DNA from: Rodentibacter caecimuris
GTDB taxonomy: Bacteria > Pseudomonadota > Gammaproteobacteria > Enterobacterales > Pasteurellaceae
Reading direction: 5' to 3'
NCBI RefSeq assembly: GCF_001019715.1
Contig: NZ_BBXJ01000001.1
Span: 1,798,001 to 1,862,000 of the forward strand
Length of the DNA stretch: 64,000 nt
The notes under the pieces were generated by a model. That model worked only from the letters and a program-made list of their open reading frames with translations. It did not search any database and was not told the origin of the DNA. This document shows, in pieces, positions 1-9,821 of this stretch. The position numbers were made by a program, and so were the translations under genes. Every line of letters begins with the position of its first letter. The stretch's first letter is position 1.

Positions 1-80
1 TATTATTTTCTGACTTATCGAAATTTATCGCGATAAAAAATGCGGTCAATATTATTCACAAACTCACTTACTCGTTTGCT

Positions 81-133
81 CACCCCTATCGGGGGTGTTG
101 GCAAAGCCAACGCTCAAAAAACGTTGTTTTTTG
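81..133. repeat. Cluster of three adjoining hairpins downstream of the symporter gene
   Basis: Three short inverted repeats follow each other: CACCCC/GGGGTG (81-86 with 92-97), GTTGGC/GCCAAC around an AAA loop (97-102 with 106-111), and CAAAAAAC/GTTTTTTG around a 3-base loop (115-122 with 126-133). They lie just past the stop codon of the minus-strand symporter, next to an uptake signal at 135-143, so they probably form its 3' end structure. The first two share base 97 and could compete. None is a classic GC stem plus U tract. Confidence 0.5.
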
Positions 134-146
134 TGACCGCACTTTG

Positions 147-1580
147 TTATTTCCAAGTTTGTTGTTCAAACACACGTTTTCTCAATTCCGGATAATCTTC
201 AATTTTAAATTCCGGTGTTTTTCCTGCCTTAAGTTGATGTCGATAGTCCTTCAGTAATTTCCATACAATCGGTGAAAGTAGCACGATTGCAACCAAATTA
301 AGAATTGCCATTACCGCCATAACCGTATCGGCAAAATTCCACACCACATTGCCTGGACGCACTGCACCGAAATAAACGAAAAACAGAACCGTCAAACGGA
401 ATAACAATACAAACCAAGGTTTATTTTTAATAAAACGGATATTACTTTCTGCGTAAGCATAGTTTCCGATAATTGAAGAATAAGCAAAAAGCAACAAGAT
501 AAATGCAAGGAAATGCAAGCCAAATTCACCTACATGATATTGCAAGGCGTTTTGTGTGAGAGAAATACTTTTGAGCGCTTCACTGCCATAATTATTTGAA
601 AGCAAAATCACCACAGCGGTGCAAGTACACACCATCATGGTGTCCACAAATACGCCTAACATTTGGACTAAACCTTGGCTGACAGGGTGTTTCACATGAG
701 CAGCCGCTGCCGCATTAGGCGCCGATCCCATACCCGCTTCATTGGAAAATAAACCACGTTTAATCCCCATCATCATCGCTTTAGAAACCATCGCACCAAA
801 AAAGCCGCCAGCCGCCGCATCAAAAGTAAAGGCGCTTTTGATGATGTTACCCACGACGGTTGGCACCATCTCAATATTCATACCAAGAATAATGACCGCC
901 ATAATTAAGTAAAATAACGCCATCATAGGGACAAGACTGCTGGAAATCACGGCAATACGTTTGATACCGCCAAAAATAATAGCGGCGGTTAAAATAACTA
1001 ACGCAATGCCGACATACTCACCCTGCCAATCCCAAGCATTATGCGTTGCTTCCACAATAGCATTTGATTGCACGGAATTGAACGCAAAACCGAAAGTAAA
1101 AATAAGTGCGACGGCAAATGACACAGCCATACTGCGTGACTTCAAGCCTTGTACCATATAGTAAGCAGGCCCGCCACGAAATGAGCCGTCTTTATCCTGA
1201 ACTTTAAATAGCTGCGCTAAGGTAGATTCCGCAAAGGCACTCGACATACCAATAAAGGCAGTCACCCACATCCAAAACACCGCGCCTTCTCCACCGAGCG
1301 CGATAGCGGTCGCAACACCGCCAATATTGCCTACCCCAACACGGCTTGCTAATCCGGTGGCGAAAGCTTGAAACGGTGTTAAAGAATTTCCTTCAGCGGC
1401 CCGTCCAAACCACATTTCTCGAATACTGACAGGAAACAACCGCAACTGTACAAAGCCGGTGGTAATGGTAAAAAACAGACCTACACCAAGTAAAACGATA
1501 ATTGTCAGGTTCCATAACGGTTCATCAAGATGTTCAACAATCCACATTAAGAATTGTTCTAAATAAGCAATTAATTCCAT
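147..1580 (-). CDS. Sodium:alanine/glycine symporter, AGCS family
   Basis: A 477-residue polytopic inner-membrane protein of the alanine or glycine:cation symporter (AGCS, AlsT/DagA) family. It would import small neutral amino acids with sodium. The family signature is visible at about residues 80-105 (GVGNIGGVATAIALGGEGAV followed by FWMW), and a second conserved stretch, GLFSNEAGMGSAPNAAAAAH, lies near residue 280. About ten hydrophobic segments are spread over the whole length and the protein is full length for the family. The start is supported by AAGGA six bases upstream. The next gene upstream on this strand, nagK, has its own terminator, so this is probably a single-gene unit. The substrate is not readable from sequence. 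Confidence 0.9.
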   Translation of the reverse strand: MELIAYLEQFLMWIVEHLDEPLWNLTIIVLLGVGLFFTITTGFVQLRLFPVSIREMWFGRAAEGNSLTPFQAFATGLASRVGVGNIGGVATAIALGGEGAVFWMWVTAFIGMSSAFAESTLAQLFKVQDKDGSFRGGPAYYMVQGLKSRSMAVSFAVALIFTFGFAFNSVQSNAIVEATHNAWDWQGEYVGIALVILTAAIIFGGIKRIAVISSSLVPMMALFYLIMAVIILGMNIEMVPTVVGNIIKSAFTFDAAAGGFFGAMVSKAMMMGIKRGLFSNEAGMGSAPNAAAAAHVKHPVSQGLVQMLGVFVDTMMVCTCTAVVILLSNNYGSEALKSISLTQNALQYHVGEFGLHFLAFILLLFAYSSIIGNYAYAESNIRFIKNKPWFVLLFRLTVLFFVYFGAVRPGNVVWNFADTVMAVMAILNLVAIVLLSPIVWKLLKDYRHQLKAGKTPEFKIEDYPELRKRVFEQQTWK

Positions 1581-1710
1581 AGCATTCCTTCAAATAAATA
1601 TGAGGGCAGAATTGTAGTGAAGAAGAATGAAAAAAGCGATATTTATCAAAAAATAAATCCATTTAAAAAGATTTTATCTAATAAAAACAAACAATCATTA
1701 GATAAAAATA

Positions 1711-1739
1711 AAAGGCGTATAGAGAAAATATACGCCTTT
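1711..1739 (-). terminator. Rho-independent terminator of nagK
   Basis: A perfect 11-bp stem, AAAGGCGTATA (1711-1721) with TATACGCCTTT (1729-1739) and a 7-base loop. On the minus strand the right arm is followed by a T-rich tail. It begins seven bases past the nagK stop codon. Confidence 0.85.
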
Positions 1740-1745
1740 AAAAGA

Positions 1746-2660
1746 TTATTTAGTTAAAAATAATGCCGCCGCACCACGAACGCCGCCGGAATCACCATGT
1801 TTGGCTTTTTTAATCGGCGGTACTTTTGCCGTACGCATTAAATGAGGCGGTAAAGCTTTCGGCAACGCTTCATAGAGATAATCAAAATTAGACAGACCGC
1901 CACCTAATACAATCATATGCGGGTCGAATGCCGTGATAATATTTCCAATAGAAATAGCCGCCAATTCAACAAAAAGATTCACAAAATCGACCGCACTTTC
2001 TTTGCCCCGATAAAAGGCATCGATAATTTCACGGGCAGACAGCTTTTCCCCTTTGAGATCATGGTACAGCATTTCAAAACCACGACCGGAAAGATAGGTA
2101 TCTAAGCACGCGTTATTACCGCAGCCACAGTCATAAATTGGGGCTTTATCCCAACCTAATAATTTCAACGCATGATAATTTAATTGCAAATGCCCAAGTT
2201 CACCAGCCATACCGACTTGACCGGAATGGACTTTTCCATTCAGCACAAAACCGCCGCCAAATCCTGTACCGAGAATCAATCCAAGCACAGTGGGATATTG
2301 TTGGTTTTCCTCATCCCATGCTTCAGATAAAGCAAAACAATTTGCATCATTTTCCGCCCGCACTTCACGCCCCAAACGAGCAGAAAGATCACGTAAAATC
2401 GGCTTACCATCGGCAACACGAATATTGGTAATTTCCGCAAGCCCCGTTTGTTGATTCACAAATCCCGGCACCCCTAATCCAACCGTGCCACATTCACCGA
2501 ATTGCTCATCGGCACGATTGACTAAATCCGCAATCACATTCAGCCATTCGTCATAATCCGTTTTAGGCGTCGGCACTCGTTCTGAATACAGTTTTTCTAG
2601 TTTCTCATTAAATACGGCAAGTTCAATTTTTGTGCCGCCAATATCTAACCCATAGTACAT
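1746..2660 (-). CDS. nagK: N-acetyl-D-glucosamine kinase (ROK family)
   Basis: 304 residues, the same length as E. coli NagK (303). It phosphorylates free N-acetylglucosamine with ATP, feeding cell-wall recycling and amino-sugar catabolism in the cytoplasm. Visible features are the N-terminal ATP-binding DIGGTK (residues 6-11), the sugar-contact END-AN stretch near residue 105, the ROK glycine-rich ILGTGFGGG near 130, and the zinc-binding [17 protein letters not shown] near residues 178-194. The start has a strong AAGGAG upstream. N-acetylmannosamine kinase (NanK) is the main alternative, but the [17 protein letters not shown] opening and overall alignment fit NagK better. It has its own terminator at 1711-1739. 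Confidence 0.9.
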   Translation of the reverse strand: MYYGLDIGGTKIELAVFNEKLEKLYSERVPTPKTDYDEWLNVIADLVNRADEQFGECGTVGLGVPGFVNQQTGLAEITNIRVADGKPILRDLSARLGREVRAENDANCFALSEAWDEENQQYPTVLGLILGTGFGGGFVLNGKVHSGQVGMAGELGHLQLNYHALKLLGWDKAPIYDCGCGNNACLDTYLSGRGFEMLYHDLKGEKLSAREIIDAFYRGKESAVDFVNLFVELAAISIGNIITAFDPHMIVLGGGLSNFDYLYEALPKALPPHLMRTAKVPPIKKAKHGDSGGVRGAAALFLTK

Positions 2661-2682
2661 AATCGGCTCCTTTTCTAAAACT

Positions 2683-2716
2683 GTGCGGTTAAAATCTCGG
2701 TTAATTTTAACCGCAC
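2683..2716 (-). terminator. Uptake-signal dyad terminator downstream of pgpB
   Basis: A perfect 13-bp stem, GTGCGGTTAAAAT (2683-2695) with ATTTTAACCGCAC (2704-2716). The right arm carries the exact uptake core ACCGCACTT. It lies 14 bases past the pgpB stop codon and just before nagK, so it separates the two minus-strand genes. The U tract is weak (AGTTTTAG). Confidence 0.7.
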
Positions 2717-2729
2717 TTAAATTTTTCTG

Positions 2730-3449
2730 TTATGACGAAGATCGTTTTTTCTGTAAAAAACCAAAAATAACCAGATTCACCAACCAAGCAAAAACCGTTG
2801 CAACAAAAAGATCTATCGGATAATGCATACCAAGGCGCACACGGCTAATCAGCATAAGCAAACTCCACACAGCCATAATGCCCACCAATAGCTTAGCTTT
2901 CCACGAACGATTGCCTAATAATTGCGTAAATCCGACCGCAAGCATTAACCATGTAGCAGCAAAAATAGTATGTCCCGACGGGAAAGCATAGCCGGTTTCA
3001 TTTTCATAATGGTTCACCAACCAAGCCGGTGTGTTTGGCTGCGTAGAATAAAAGTTTTTTGCAATAATTGCCCGCTGAGTGCGGTCATTTTCATAAAATT
3101 TTTCTGTTGTTTGATTAGTTTGTTCCGCGAGATATACCGTGAACGGGCGTGGTTCTTTAAACATCGCCTTTAATCCCGTTTTTACCGCTTGAGTGGCGAT
3201 AACGGAAAATGCCATCACAGCCACCCCTAACATCCACTGTTTACGACTTTTGAATAAAAAGCCAAAAATAAGAGCAAACACGCCACAGGTAATCAAAGCA
3301 TAAGGCACACTACCGGTTTCAGTAAGCAAATAAAGCCAATAATCCGCCTCCGTTAATTGCTCATTGCCATGCCATTGATAGGAAAATCCCCACATAAAAA
3401 ACGGTACAAGACAAAGTAATAACGTATATAATGACAGCCTCTTAAACAT
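2730..3449 (-). CDS. pgpB: PAP2-family lipid phosphatase (phosphatidylglycerophosphatase B / undecaprenyl-diphosphate phosphatase)
   Basis: A membrane phosphatase of about 239 residues that would remove phosphate from phosphatidylglycerophosphate and undecaprenyl diphosphate. The three PAP2 motifs are present in order: KAMFKEPRPF near residue 90 (motif 1, with Lys and Arg), YAFPSGHTIF near 155 (motif 2, catalytic-support His), and SRVRLGMHYPIDL near 200 (motif 3, nucleophile His). About six hydrophobic helices fit E. coli PgpB. The ATG at 3449 is preferred because AAGGGG lies five bases upstream; a GTG two codons earlier would sit directly on that site. Transcribed divergently from ribA. Confidence 0.88.
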   Translation of the reverse strand: MFKRLSLYTLLLCLVPFFMWGFSYQWHGNEQLTEADYWLYLLTETGSVPYALITCGVFALIFGFLFKSRKQWMLGVAVMAFSVIATQAVKTGLKAMFKEPRPFTVYLAEQTNQTTEKFYENDRTQRAIIAKNFYSTQPNTPAWLVNHYENETGYAFPSGHTIFAATWLMLAVGFTQLLGNRSWKAKLLVGIMAVWSLLMLISRVRLGMHYPIDLFVATVFAWLVNLVIFGFLQKKRSSS

Positions 3450-3516
3450 GCTCACCCCTTAATAATTAAAATAACGTGCGCATTTTAGCAGAAATGAAAA
3501 TGAATAAGGATAGCTT

Positions 3517-4176
3517 ATGACAAAAATTCAGCTGGTTGCTCAAGCCAATTTACCTACCGAATACGGTATTTTTAAAATGGTAGGGTTTGAATTTCCTGAT
3601 ACGAAAAAAGAACATGTTGCGTTAGTAATGGGCGATATTTCAAACAGCGATGAGCCTGTTTTAGCCCGAATTCATTCCGAGTGCTTAACCGGTGATGCCC
3701 TGCATAGTTTAAAATGCGACTGCGGTTTCCAACTTGCCACCGCACTTCGTCAAATTAAGGAAGAAGGGCGTGGTGTCTTAATTTATCACCGTGAAGAAGG
3801 ACGTGGTATCGGCTTAATTAATAAAATTCGTGCTTACTCACTACAAGATCAAGGAATGGATACGATTGAAGCGAACCTCGCTCTAGGTTTCAAAGCGGAT
3901 GAACGCAATTTTGAAGTCTGTGCCGATATATTTGAATTATTGGGGGTAAAAAAAGTGCGTTTAATGACAAACAATCCTGAAAAAGTGGAAACGATGAAAA
4001 AAGCCGGGATTAATGTCGTTGAGCGTGTGCCGTTAAATGTGGGCGAAAATCGCTACAATACAAAATATTTAGACACAAAAGCCAAAAAAATGGGACATTA
4101 CATTGTACATAACAATGAAGAACATCTAATGAACTGCCCACATTGCCAAGAAGAAGTGATACTTACTAAAAAATAA
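3517..4176 (+). CDS. ribA: GTP cyclohydrolase II
   Basis: 219 residues. It opens GTP to 2,5-diamino-6-ribosylamino-4(3H)-pyrimidinone 5'-phosphate, the first committed step of riboflavin synthesis. The zinc-binding cysteines appear in the run from [20 protein letters not shown] (near residues 46-65), followed by [19 protein letters not shown] (catalytic Arg region) and the GTP-binding TNNPEKV near 148. It is somewhat longer than E. coli RibA (196): the tail ends with an extra CPHC pair (near residue 207) that could bind metal, although this is only inferred. AAGGA lies six bases before the ATG. Confidence 0.93.
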   Translation: MTKIQLVAQANLPTEYGIFKMVGFEFPDTKKEHVALVMGDISNSDEPVLARIHSECLTGDALHSLKCDCGFQLATALRQIKEEGRGVLIYHREEGRGIGLINKIRAYSLQDQGMDTIEANLALGFKADERNFEVCADIFELLGVKKVRLMTNNPEKVETMKKAGINVVERVPLNVGENRYNTKYLDTKAKKMGHYIVHNNEEHLMNCPHCQEEVILTKK

Positions 4177-4184
4177 AGCAAAAT

Positions 4185-4208
4185 ATAACCGCACTTTTGT
4201 GCGGTTAT
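4185..4208. terminator. Bidirectional uptake-signal terminator between ribA and argG
   Basis: A perfect 10-bp stem, ATAACCGCAC (4185-4194) with GTGCGGTTAT (4199-4208), around a TTTT loop. The left arm plus loop reads ACCGCACTT, an exact uptake signal. It sits between the convergent ribA and argG stop codons and could serve both. Confidence 0.8.
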
Positions 4209-4224
4209 TCATCTCAATTCAATG

Positions 4225-5568
<1,344 letters not shown>

Positions 5569-5582
5569 TTACTTAACGTTGT

Positions 5583-5621
5583 TTTGAATATTTAATCATT
5601 TTAAGTGAATAAAAACTCGAT
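5583..5621 (-). promoter_or_regulatory. Tandem ARG boxes upstream of argG (ArgR operator)
   Basis: Two 18-bp boxes with TGAAT halves at 5585-5589 and 5606-5610 are exactly 21 bp apart, which is the 18 + 3 spacing of E. coli ArgR operators. The first reads TGAATATTTAATCA, one mismatch from TGAAT-N4-ATTCA. The second reads TGAATAAAAACTCG and is weaker. They begin 24 bp upstream of the argG start codon. The match is seen in sequence; ArgR binding is inferred. Confidence 0.6.
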
Positions 5622-5703
5622 AAAATATAACCGCACTTCTATCATTTGTCTAGCGGTTTCCATACTAAGCAAACCATTTTCACGGCTTTTTATCTATAAA
5701 AAT

Positions 5704-5722
5704 CCCTGCCTTCTTAGCAGGG
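5704..5722 (-). terminator. Rho-independent terminator of purC
   Basis: Stem CCCTGC (5704-5709) with GCAGGG (5717-5722), extended by A/T pairs on both sides. On the minus strand it is followed by ATTTTTATAG. It lies about 10 bases after the purC stop. Confidence 0.85.
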
Positions 5723-5731
5723 TTTTTAGCA

Positions 5732-6598
5732 TTATTGAGTTAAAAGATCTAAAGCCTCTTGATATTTCGCAACCGTCTTTTCAATAACATCAGCCGGAAC
5801 TTTAGGGGCCGGCGGTTGTTTGTTCCAACCGCTATTTTCTAACCAGTCGCGTACAAATTGCTTATCAAATGAAGGCGGATTCGTGCCTTCTTTATAAGTA
5901 TCAATCGACCAAAAACGGCTTGAATCCGGCGTTAATACCTCATCCATCAGGGTTAGTGTACCCTCTTCATCCAGCCCAAATTCAAATTTAGTATCACAGA
6001 TAATAATGCCTTTAGTGAGTGCATATTCCGCCGCTGCCGTATAAAGCGCAATCGCTTTTTCTTTAACTTGAGCCGCCAAATCAGCGCCAATTAATTTTTC
6101 ACATTCTTCATAGCTGATATTAATATCGTGATTACCCACTTCCTCTTTGCTTGACGGAGTAAAAATCGGCTCCGGCAATTTGCTTGCTTCCAGCAAACCT
6201 TCCGGCAGCTTCAAGCCACAAATCGTGCCGGTTTGCTGATAGTCTTTTAACCCGCTTCCGGTTAAATAACCGCGCACAATAGATTCAATTTTAATCGGAT
6301 TCAAACGTTTGCAAACTACCGCGCGATCTTTCACTAAATCCGCTTCTTCTTTTGGCAATACATCATAAACAGAATCGCCGGTGAAATGGTTCGGCATAAT
6401 ATGTGCCAATTTGTTAAACCAAAAATTAGAAATTTGCGTCAAAATCTCGCCTTTTCGTGGAATAGGATCATCTAAAATCACATCAAATGCCGAGAGCCGA
6501 TCTGTGGCGACCATCAACATTCGCTTATCATCAATTTCGTAAAGATCACGCACTTTACCGGAGTAGATTTTTTTCAGACTTAGGTTTTGTTGTGTCAT
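5732..6598 (-). CDS. purC: Phosphoribosylaminoimidazole-succinocarboxamide (SAICAR) synthase
   Basis: 288 residues. It ligates aspartate to CAIR in purine biosynthesis, step 8. Recognisable SAICAR synthetase motifs are [15 protein letters not shown] at the N-terminus, [20 protein letters not shown] near residues 32-51, [17 protein letters not shown] near 106, and [14 protein letters not shown] near 217. It is of the longer type (about 290 to 300 residues) typical of H. influenzae rather than the 237-residue E. coli form. A strong PurR-like operator lies about 57 bp upstream of the start, and a terminator follows directly. Divergent from prfC. Confidence 0.94.
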   Translation of the reverse strand: MTQQNLSLKKIYSGKVRDLYEIDDKRMLMVATDRLSAFDVILDDPIPRKGEILTQISNFWFNKLAHIMPNHFTGDSVYDVLPKEEADLVKDRAVVCKRLNPIKIESIVRGYLTGSGLKDYQQTGTICGLKLPEGLLEASKLPEPIFTPSSKEEVGNHDINISYEECEKLIGADLAAQVKEKAIALYTAAAEYALTKGIIICDTKFEFGLDEEGTLTLMDEVLTPDSSRFWSIDTYKEGTNPPSFDKQFVRDWLENSGWNKQPPAPKVPADVIEKTVAKYQEALDLLTQ

Positions 6599-6654
6599 GG
6601 GTTATACCTTTTTTATTGCGGTAAAAAATCGGCGCATATTGTACCGCACTTTTT

Positions 6655-6670
6655 AAGCAAACGTTTGCTA
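6655..6670. promoter_or_regulatory. PurR-type operator upstream of purC
   Basis: AAGCAAACGTTTGCTA contains the palindrome AGCAAACGTTTGCT, close to the PurR consensus ACGCAAACGTTTNCNT. It is about 57 bp upstream of purC. The same palindrome occurs once more in this window, before arcB. Binding by a PurR homologue is inferred from the match. Confidence 0.75.
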
Positions 6671-6775
6671 TTTTTGAAAAAATAATAAAGTTCGTTGAAT
6701 TTTTCCAATTTAATTTGAGCAAAATCTTAAAATCAGCGAAAATAGCGGACATTTTTTAATGAACAAGAGAAGATC

Positions 6776-8356
6776 ATGACTTATCCTCAAGAAGTGAATA
6801 AACGCCGTACTTTTGCAATTATTTCCCACCCCGATGCGGGTAAAACAACCATTACCGAAAAGGTACTTTTATACGGCAATGCCATTCAAACCGCCGGTTC
6901 GGTAAAAGGCAAAGGCTCGGCAGCACATGCCAAATCCGACTGGATGGAAATGGAAAAGCAACGCGGCATTTCCATTACCACCTCTGTGATGCAATTTCCT
7001 TATAATGATTGTTTGGTCAATCTGCTTGATACCCCGGGACACGAGGATTTCTCGGAAGATACCTACCGCACTTTAACGGCAGTGGACAGCTGTCTAATGG
7101 TCATTGATTCCGCGAAAGGTGTTGAGGAACGGACGATTAAATTAATGGAAGTCACCCGTTTGCGCGATACGCCGATTATCACCTTTATGAACAAACTTGA
7201 CCGTGATATTCGCGATCCCATGGAATTATTGGATGAAGTAGAAAATGTACTGAAAATTCGTTGTGCCCCGATCACTTGGCCGATCGGCTGCGGTAAATTG
7301 TTTAAAGGCGTCTATCATCTGAGTAAAGACGAAACTTATTTATACCAGTCAGGGCAAGGCTCAACCATTCAAGAAGTACGCATTGTGAAGGGATTGAATA
7401 ACCCTGAATTAGATGAGGCAGTGGGCGATGATTTAGCCCAACAATTGCGTGATGAATTGGAATTGGTACAAGGGGCGAGCAATGAATTTAAGTATGATGC
7501 CTTTATCAAAGGTGAATTAACCCCTGTATTTTTTGGTACCGCACTTGGTAATTTCGGTGTTGATCATTTCCTTGACGGTTTAACCGAATGGGCGCCAAAA
7601 CCACAGGCACGCCAAGCGGATACTCGCACGGTAGAAAGCTCGGAAGAAAAATTTAGCGGTTTCGTGTTCAAAATTCAAGCCAATATGGATCCAAAACACC
7701 GCGATCGTGTTGCCTTTATGCGTGTGGTTTCCGGTAAATATGAAAAAGGAATGAAGCTTAAGCACGTGCGTATTGGTAAAGATGTAGTGATTTCTGATGC
7801 GCTAACCTTTATGGCTGGGGATCGCGCCCACGCTGAAGAAGCCTATGCTGGCGATATTATCGGTTTGCATAATCACGGCACAATCCAAATTGGCGATACC
7901 TTCACCCAAGGTGAAAATTTAAAATTCACCGGAATTCCAAATTTCGCACCTGAATTATTCCGCCGCATTCGTCTGAAAGATCCGCTCAAACAAAAGCAGT
8001 TGTTAAAAGGTTTAGTACAGCTTTCCGAAGAGGGGGCGGTGCAAGTCTTCCGTCCGCTTCTCAACAACGATTTAATCGTAGGAGCGGTTGGTGTGCTACA
8101 GTTTGATGTTGTGGTATCCCGACTAAAAACAGAATACAACGTAGAAGCTATTTATGAAAATGTGAACGTTGCAACAGCTCGTTGGGTAGAATGTAGCGAT
8201 GGGAAGAAATTTGAAGAGTTTAAGCGTAAGAATGAGCAAAATCTAGCTTTAGATGGAGGAGATAATCTGACTTATATCGCGCCAACAATGGTAAATTTGA
8301 ATTTAGCTCAGGAACGCTACCCTGATATTGCTTTCTTCAAAACGAGAGAACATTAG
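6776..8356 (+). CDS. prfC: Peptide chain release factor 3
   Basis: 526 residues, the standard length of RF3. This GTPase removes RF1 or RF2 from the ribosome after termination. The G domain shows SHPDAGKTT (P loop, near residues 18-26), [14 protein letters not shown] (G3, near 87-100), and NKLDR (G4, near 140). [16 protein letters not shown] is the switch I region. The EF-G-like domains fill the rest. AAGAGA precedes the ATG. The next element downstream is a hairpin terminator at 8371. Confidence 0.95.
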   Translation: MTYPQEVNKRRTFAIISHPDAGKTTITEKVLLYGNAIQTAGSVKGKGSAAHAKSDWMEMEKQRGISITTSVMQFPYNDCLVNLLDTPGHEDFSEDTYRTLTAVDSCLMVIDSAKGVEERTIKLMEVTRLRDTPIITFMNKLDRDIRDPMELLDEVENVLKIRCAPITWPIGCGKLFKGVYHLSKDETYLYQSGQGSTIQEVRIVKGLNNPELDEAVGDDLAQQLRDELELVQGASNEFKYDAFIKGELTPVFFGTALGNFGVDHFLDGLTEWAPKPQARQADTRTVESSEEKFSGFVFKIQANMDPKHRDRVAFMRVVSGKYEKGMKLKHVRIGKDVVISDALTFMAGDRAHAEEAYAGDIIGLHNHGTIQIGDTFTQGENLKFTGIPNFAPELFRRIRLKDPLKQKQLLKGLVQLSEEGAVQVFRPLLNNDLIVGAVGVLQFDVVVSRLKTEYNVEAIYENVNVATARWVECSDGKKFEEFKRKNEQNLALDGGDNLTYIAPTMVNLNLAQERYPDIAFFKTREH

Positions 8357-8370
8357 GAAAATGCAAAAAG

Positions 8371-8397
8371 TGCGGTCAATTTTGATCGCATTTTTTT
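8371..8397 (+). terminator. Uptake-signal terminator of prfC
   Basis: Stem TGCGGTCAA (8371-8379) with TTGATCGCA (8382-8390), containing one G-T wobble, followed by seven T. The left arm is part of the uptake signal AAGTGCGGT at 8369-8377. Confidence 0.8.
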
Positions 8398-8457
8398 ATA
8401 TAGTAAAACTAAAAAATCTTAAACAGGCTAAATCGAAACGGAACAATCAAGATGATA

Positions 8458-8532
8458 TGGCTGGGGTACTAGGATTCGAACCTAGGGATGCCGAGATCAA
8501 AACCCGGTGCCTTACCGCTTGGCGATACCCCA
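8458..8532 (-). tRNA. tRNA-Gln (UUG), copy 3
   Basis: The reverse complement folds as a cloverleaf with a 7-bp acceptor stem, TTTTGAT anticodon loop (anticodon TTG), GGTTCGAATCC T arm and an encoded CCA end. It closely matches E. coli tRNA-Gln(UUG). Identical to the two copies upstream; it is the last gene of the minus-strand tRNA cluster. Confidence 0.97.
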
Positions 8533-8700
8533 ATAGAGTTTCTTCTAATTAAGAATAAAGAATATTTTAGGATAGTATGGCTGGGGTACTAGGATTCGAA
8601 CCTAGGGATGCCGAGATCAAAACCCGGTGCCTTACCGCTTGGCGATACCCCAATAGAGTTTCTTCTAATTAAGAATAAAGAATATTTTAGGATAGTATGG
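8461..8700. repeat. Two exact tandem copies of a 120-bp tRNA-Gln unit
   Basis: Bases 8461-8580 and 8581-8700 are identical, and the third copy matches through 8772, where the shared part (the tRNA gene) ends. The unit is one tRNA-Gln gene plus a 45-bp spacer. Complete identity of the spacers points to recent duplication or gene conversion. Confidence 0.95.
8578..8652 (-). tRNA. tRNA-Gln (UUG), copy 2
   Basis: Identical in sequence to the flanking tRNA-Gln copies: TTG anticodon, encoded CCA. It is separated from copy 3 by a 45-bp spacer that is the same as the spacer after copy 1. Confidence 0.97.
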
Positions 8701-8772
8701 CTGGGGTACTAGGATTCGAACCTAGGGATGCCGAGATCAAAACCCGGTGCCTTACCGCTTGGCGATACCCCA
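8698..8772 (-). tRNA. tRNA-Gln (UUG), copy 1
   Basis: First tRNA-Gln of the cluster in transcription order; TTG anticodon and encoded CCA. The flank on its 5' side is unlike the 120-bp repeat spacers, which marks the boundary of the duplication. Confidence 0.97.
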
Positions 8773-8801
8773 ACTACTATTTTGACTTACAAAGCGATAA
8801 A

Positions 8802-8886
8802 TGGTGCGGGACGAGGGACTTGAACCCACACACCTCTCGGCGCCAGAACCTAAATCTGGTGCGTCTACCAATTTCGCCAGTCCCGC
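8802..8886 (-). tRNA. tRNA-Leu (UAG)
   Basis: An 85-base class II tRNA with a long variable arm. The anticodon loop between CCAGA and TCTGG reads TTTAGGT, giving anticodon TAG for CUA and related Leu codons. The T arm GGTTCAAGTCC and CCA end are encoded. Confidence 0.96.
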
Positions 8887-8889
8887 AAA

Positions 8890-8966
8890 TGGTGGCTACA
8901 GCGAGATTCGAACTTGCGACCCCAACATTATGAGTGTTGTGCTCTAACCAACTGAGCTATGTAGCC
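8890..8966 (-). tRNA. tRNA-Met (CAU), elongator
   Basis: A 77-base tRNA starting GGCTACATAGCTCAGTTGG, with anticodon loop CTCATAA (CAT). It is very close to E. coli metT/metU elongator tRNA-Met, and lacks the C1-A72 mismatch and GGG-CCC anticodon stem of the initiator. It is the first gene of the cluster, giving the order Met-Leu-Gln-Gln-Gln, like the E. coli metT-leuW-glnU-glnW operon. Confidence 0.96.
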
Positions 8967-9001
8967 TCTTATTTGCTAACCATATCGGCTTTGCGGAGCG
9001 T

Positions 9002-9030
9002 ATTATGCTGATTTGCCTCTACCTCGTCAA
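9002..9030 (-). promoter_or_regulatory. Sigma-70 promoter of the tRNA cluster
   Basis: On the minus strand TTGACG (9030-9025) and CATAAT (9007-9002) are 17 bp apart, followed by a GC-rich discriminator (ACGCTCCGC) typical of stringently controlled stable-RNA promoters. The tRNA-Met gene begins 36 bp downstream of the -10 box. Confidence 0.85.
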
Positions 9031-9089
9031 TCATTTTTTGTAAAAATCCTAATTTTTAGGTTCAGTTGATTATAAAAAAAACGCTTTTG

Positions 9090-9821
9090 TTATTTTTTAT
9101 CCAGTTCAGTCACGGAGATCATTCCAACAAAATGCTTCCAATGGAAACTGCTAAAGCTATCGGGGATATACCAATTAGAAATCGTCCCGTCTAAGTACAA
9201 GGCATGGTAACAGCCTATTTTTTGTAATCCCTGACTGAAAGTATAAAGATTCGGTTTTCCTGATGTCGTTAAAATAAAAAACAATCGGTTTTTCTTATCC
9301 AAACATACCGCATTACGTTTATGATAACTTTCCAATCCTGCTCTAAATTGACGATTTATCTTCCCTTCAATCAGTAGCATAGGGCCGGATTGCATAGCAA
9401 ATGTTGGTTTTAATTGTTTTTGCTGATAAGCTTTTGTCGTGAGAATGTAAGCCGTCTTGCCGACTAAGGCAAACACACCATTCGGCTGAATGTGGAAATT
9501 CCCTTTCCCTCGTTTATTATTCAGAGGATTTAATTCTTGCCCATTTTCAATCCATAAGCCTGCCGGTGCGTTATGTTTACTATAAATACCGGCATTCATG
9601 AGCATTTTTATTTGATAATCTTTTTGTAAGGCACGTTTCAGATTGGTAAGAGAATTGTAGTTTTGGCCTTTGCCATCCCGCCAATGTAATCTCACTTCTT
9701 CCGGTTTAGCGTGAAAAATCCCGTAGGTAATATCCGTATCGGTAAAAGTTCGATACTCCGCCAGCGTAGGCAATGTGATAACCGCACCAAGTGCGGTCAA
9801 AAATTTAACTATTTTTTTCAT
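9090..9821 (-). CDS. Exported phosphodiester glycosidase family protein (DUF2233/NAGPA-like)
   Basis: 243 residues with an N-terminal signal peptide (MKKIVKF, then a hydrophobic stretch ending TLAEY), so it should act in the periplasm. The family hallmarks are MNAGIYS near residue 96, [11 protein letters not shown] near 145, and LDGTISNWY near 210, as in the phosphodiester alpha-N-acetylglucosaminidase (NAGPA) fold. The natural substrate is unknown. The coding start lies 17 bp inside the 3' end of hemA, so the two are translationally linked. An uptake signal (9789-9797) encodes part of the signal peptide (LTALG). Confidence 0.75.
   Translation of the reverse strand: MKKIVKFLTALGAVITLPTLAEYRTFTDTDITYGIFHAKPEEVRLHWRDGKGQNYNSLTNLKRALQKDYQIKMLMNAGIYSKHNAPAGLWIENGQELNPLNNKRGKGNFHIQPNGVFALVGKTAYILTTKAYQQKQLKPTFAMQSGPMLLIEGKINRQFRAGLESYHKRNAVCLDKKNRLFFILTTSGKPNLYTFSQGLQKIGCYHALYLDGTISNWYIPDSFSSFHWKHFVGMISVTELDKK

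Noticed and set aside
8458-8772. The 120-bp tandem repeats as a CRISPR array
   Set aside because: The repeated part is a full tRNA-Gln gene and the spacers are identical to each other.
8328-8933. Short frames beginning MAGVLGFEPRDAEIKTRCLT
   Set aside because: These are translations of antisense tRNA genes, a well-known annotation artefact.
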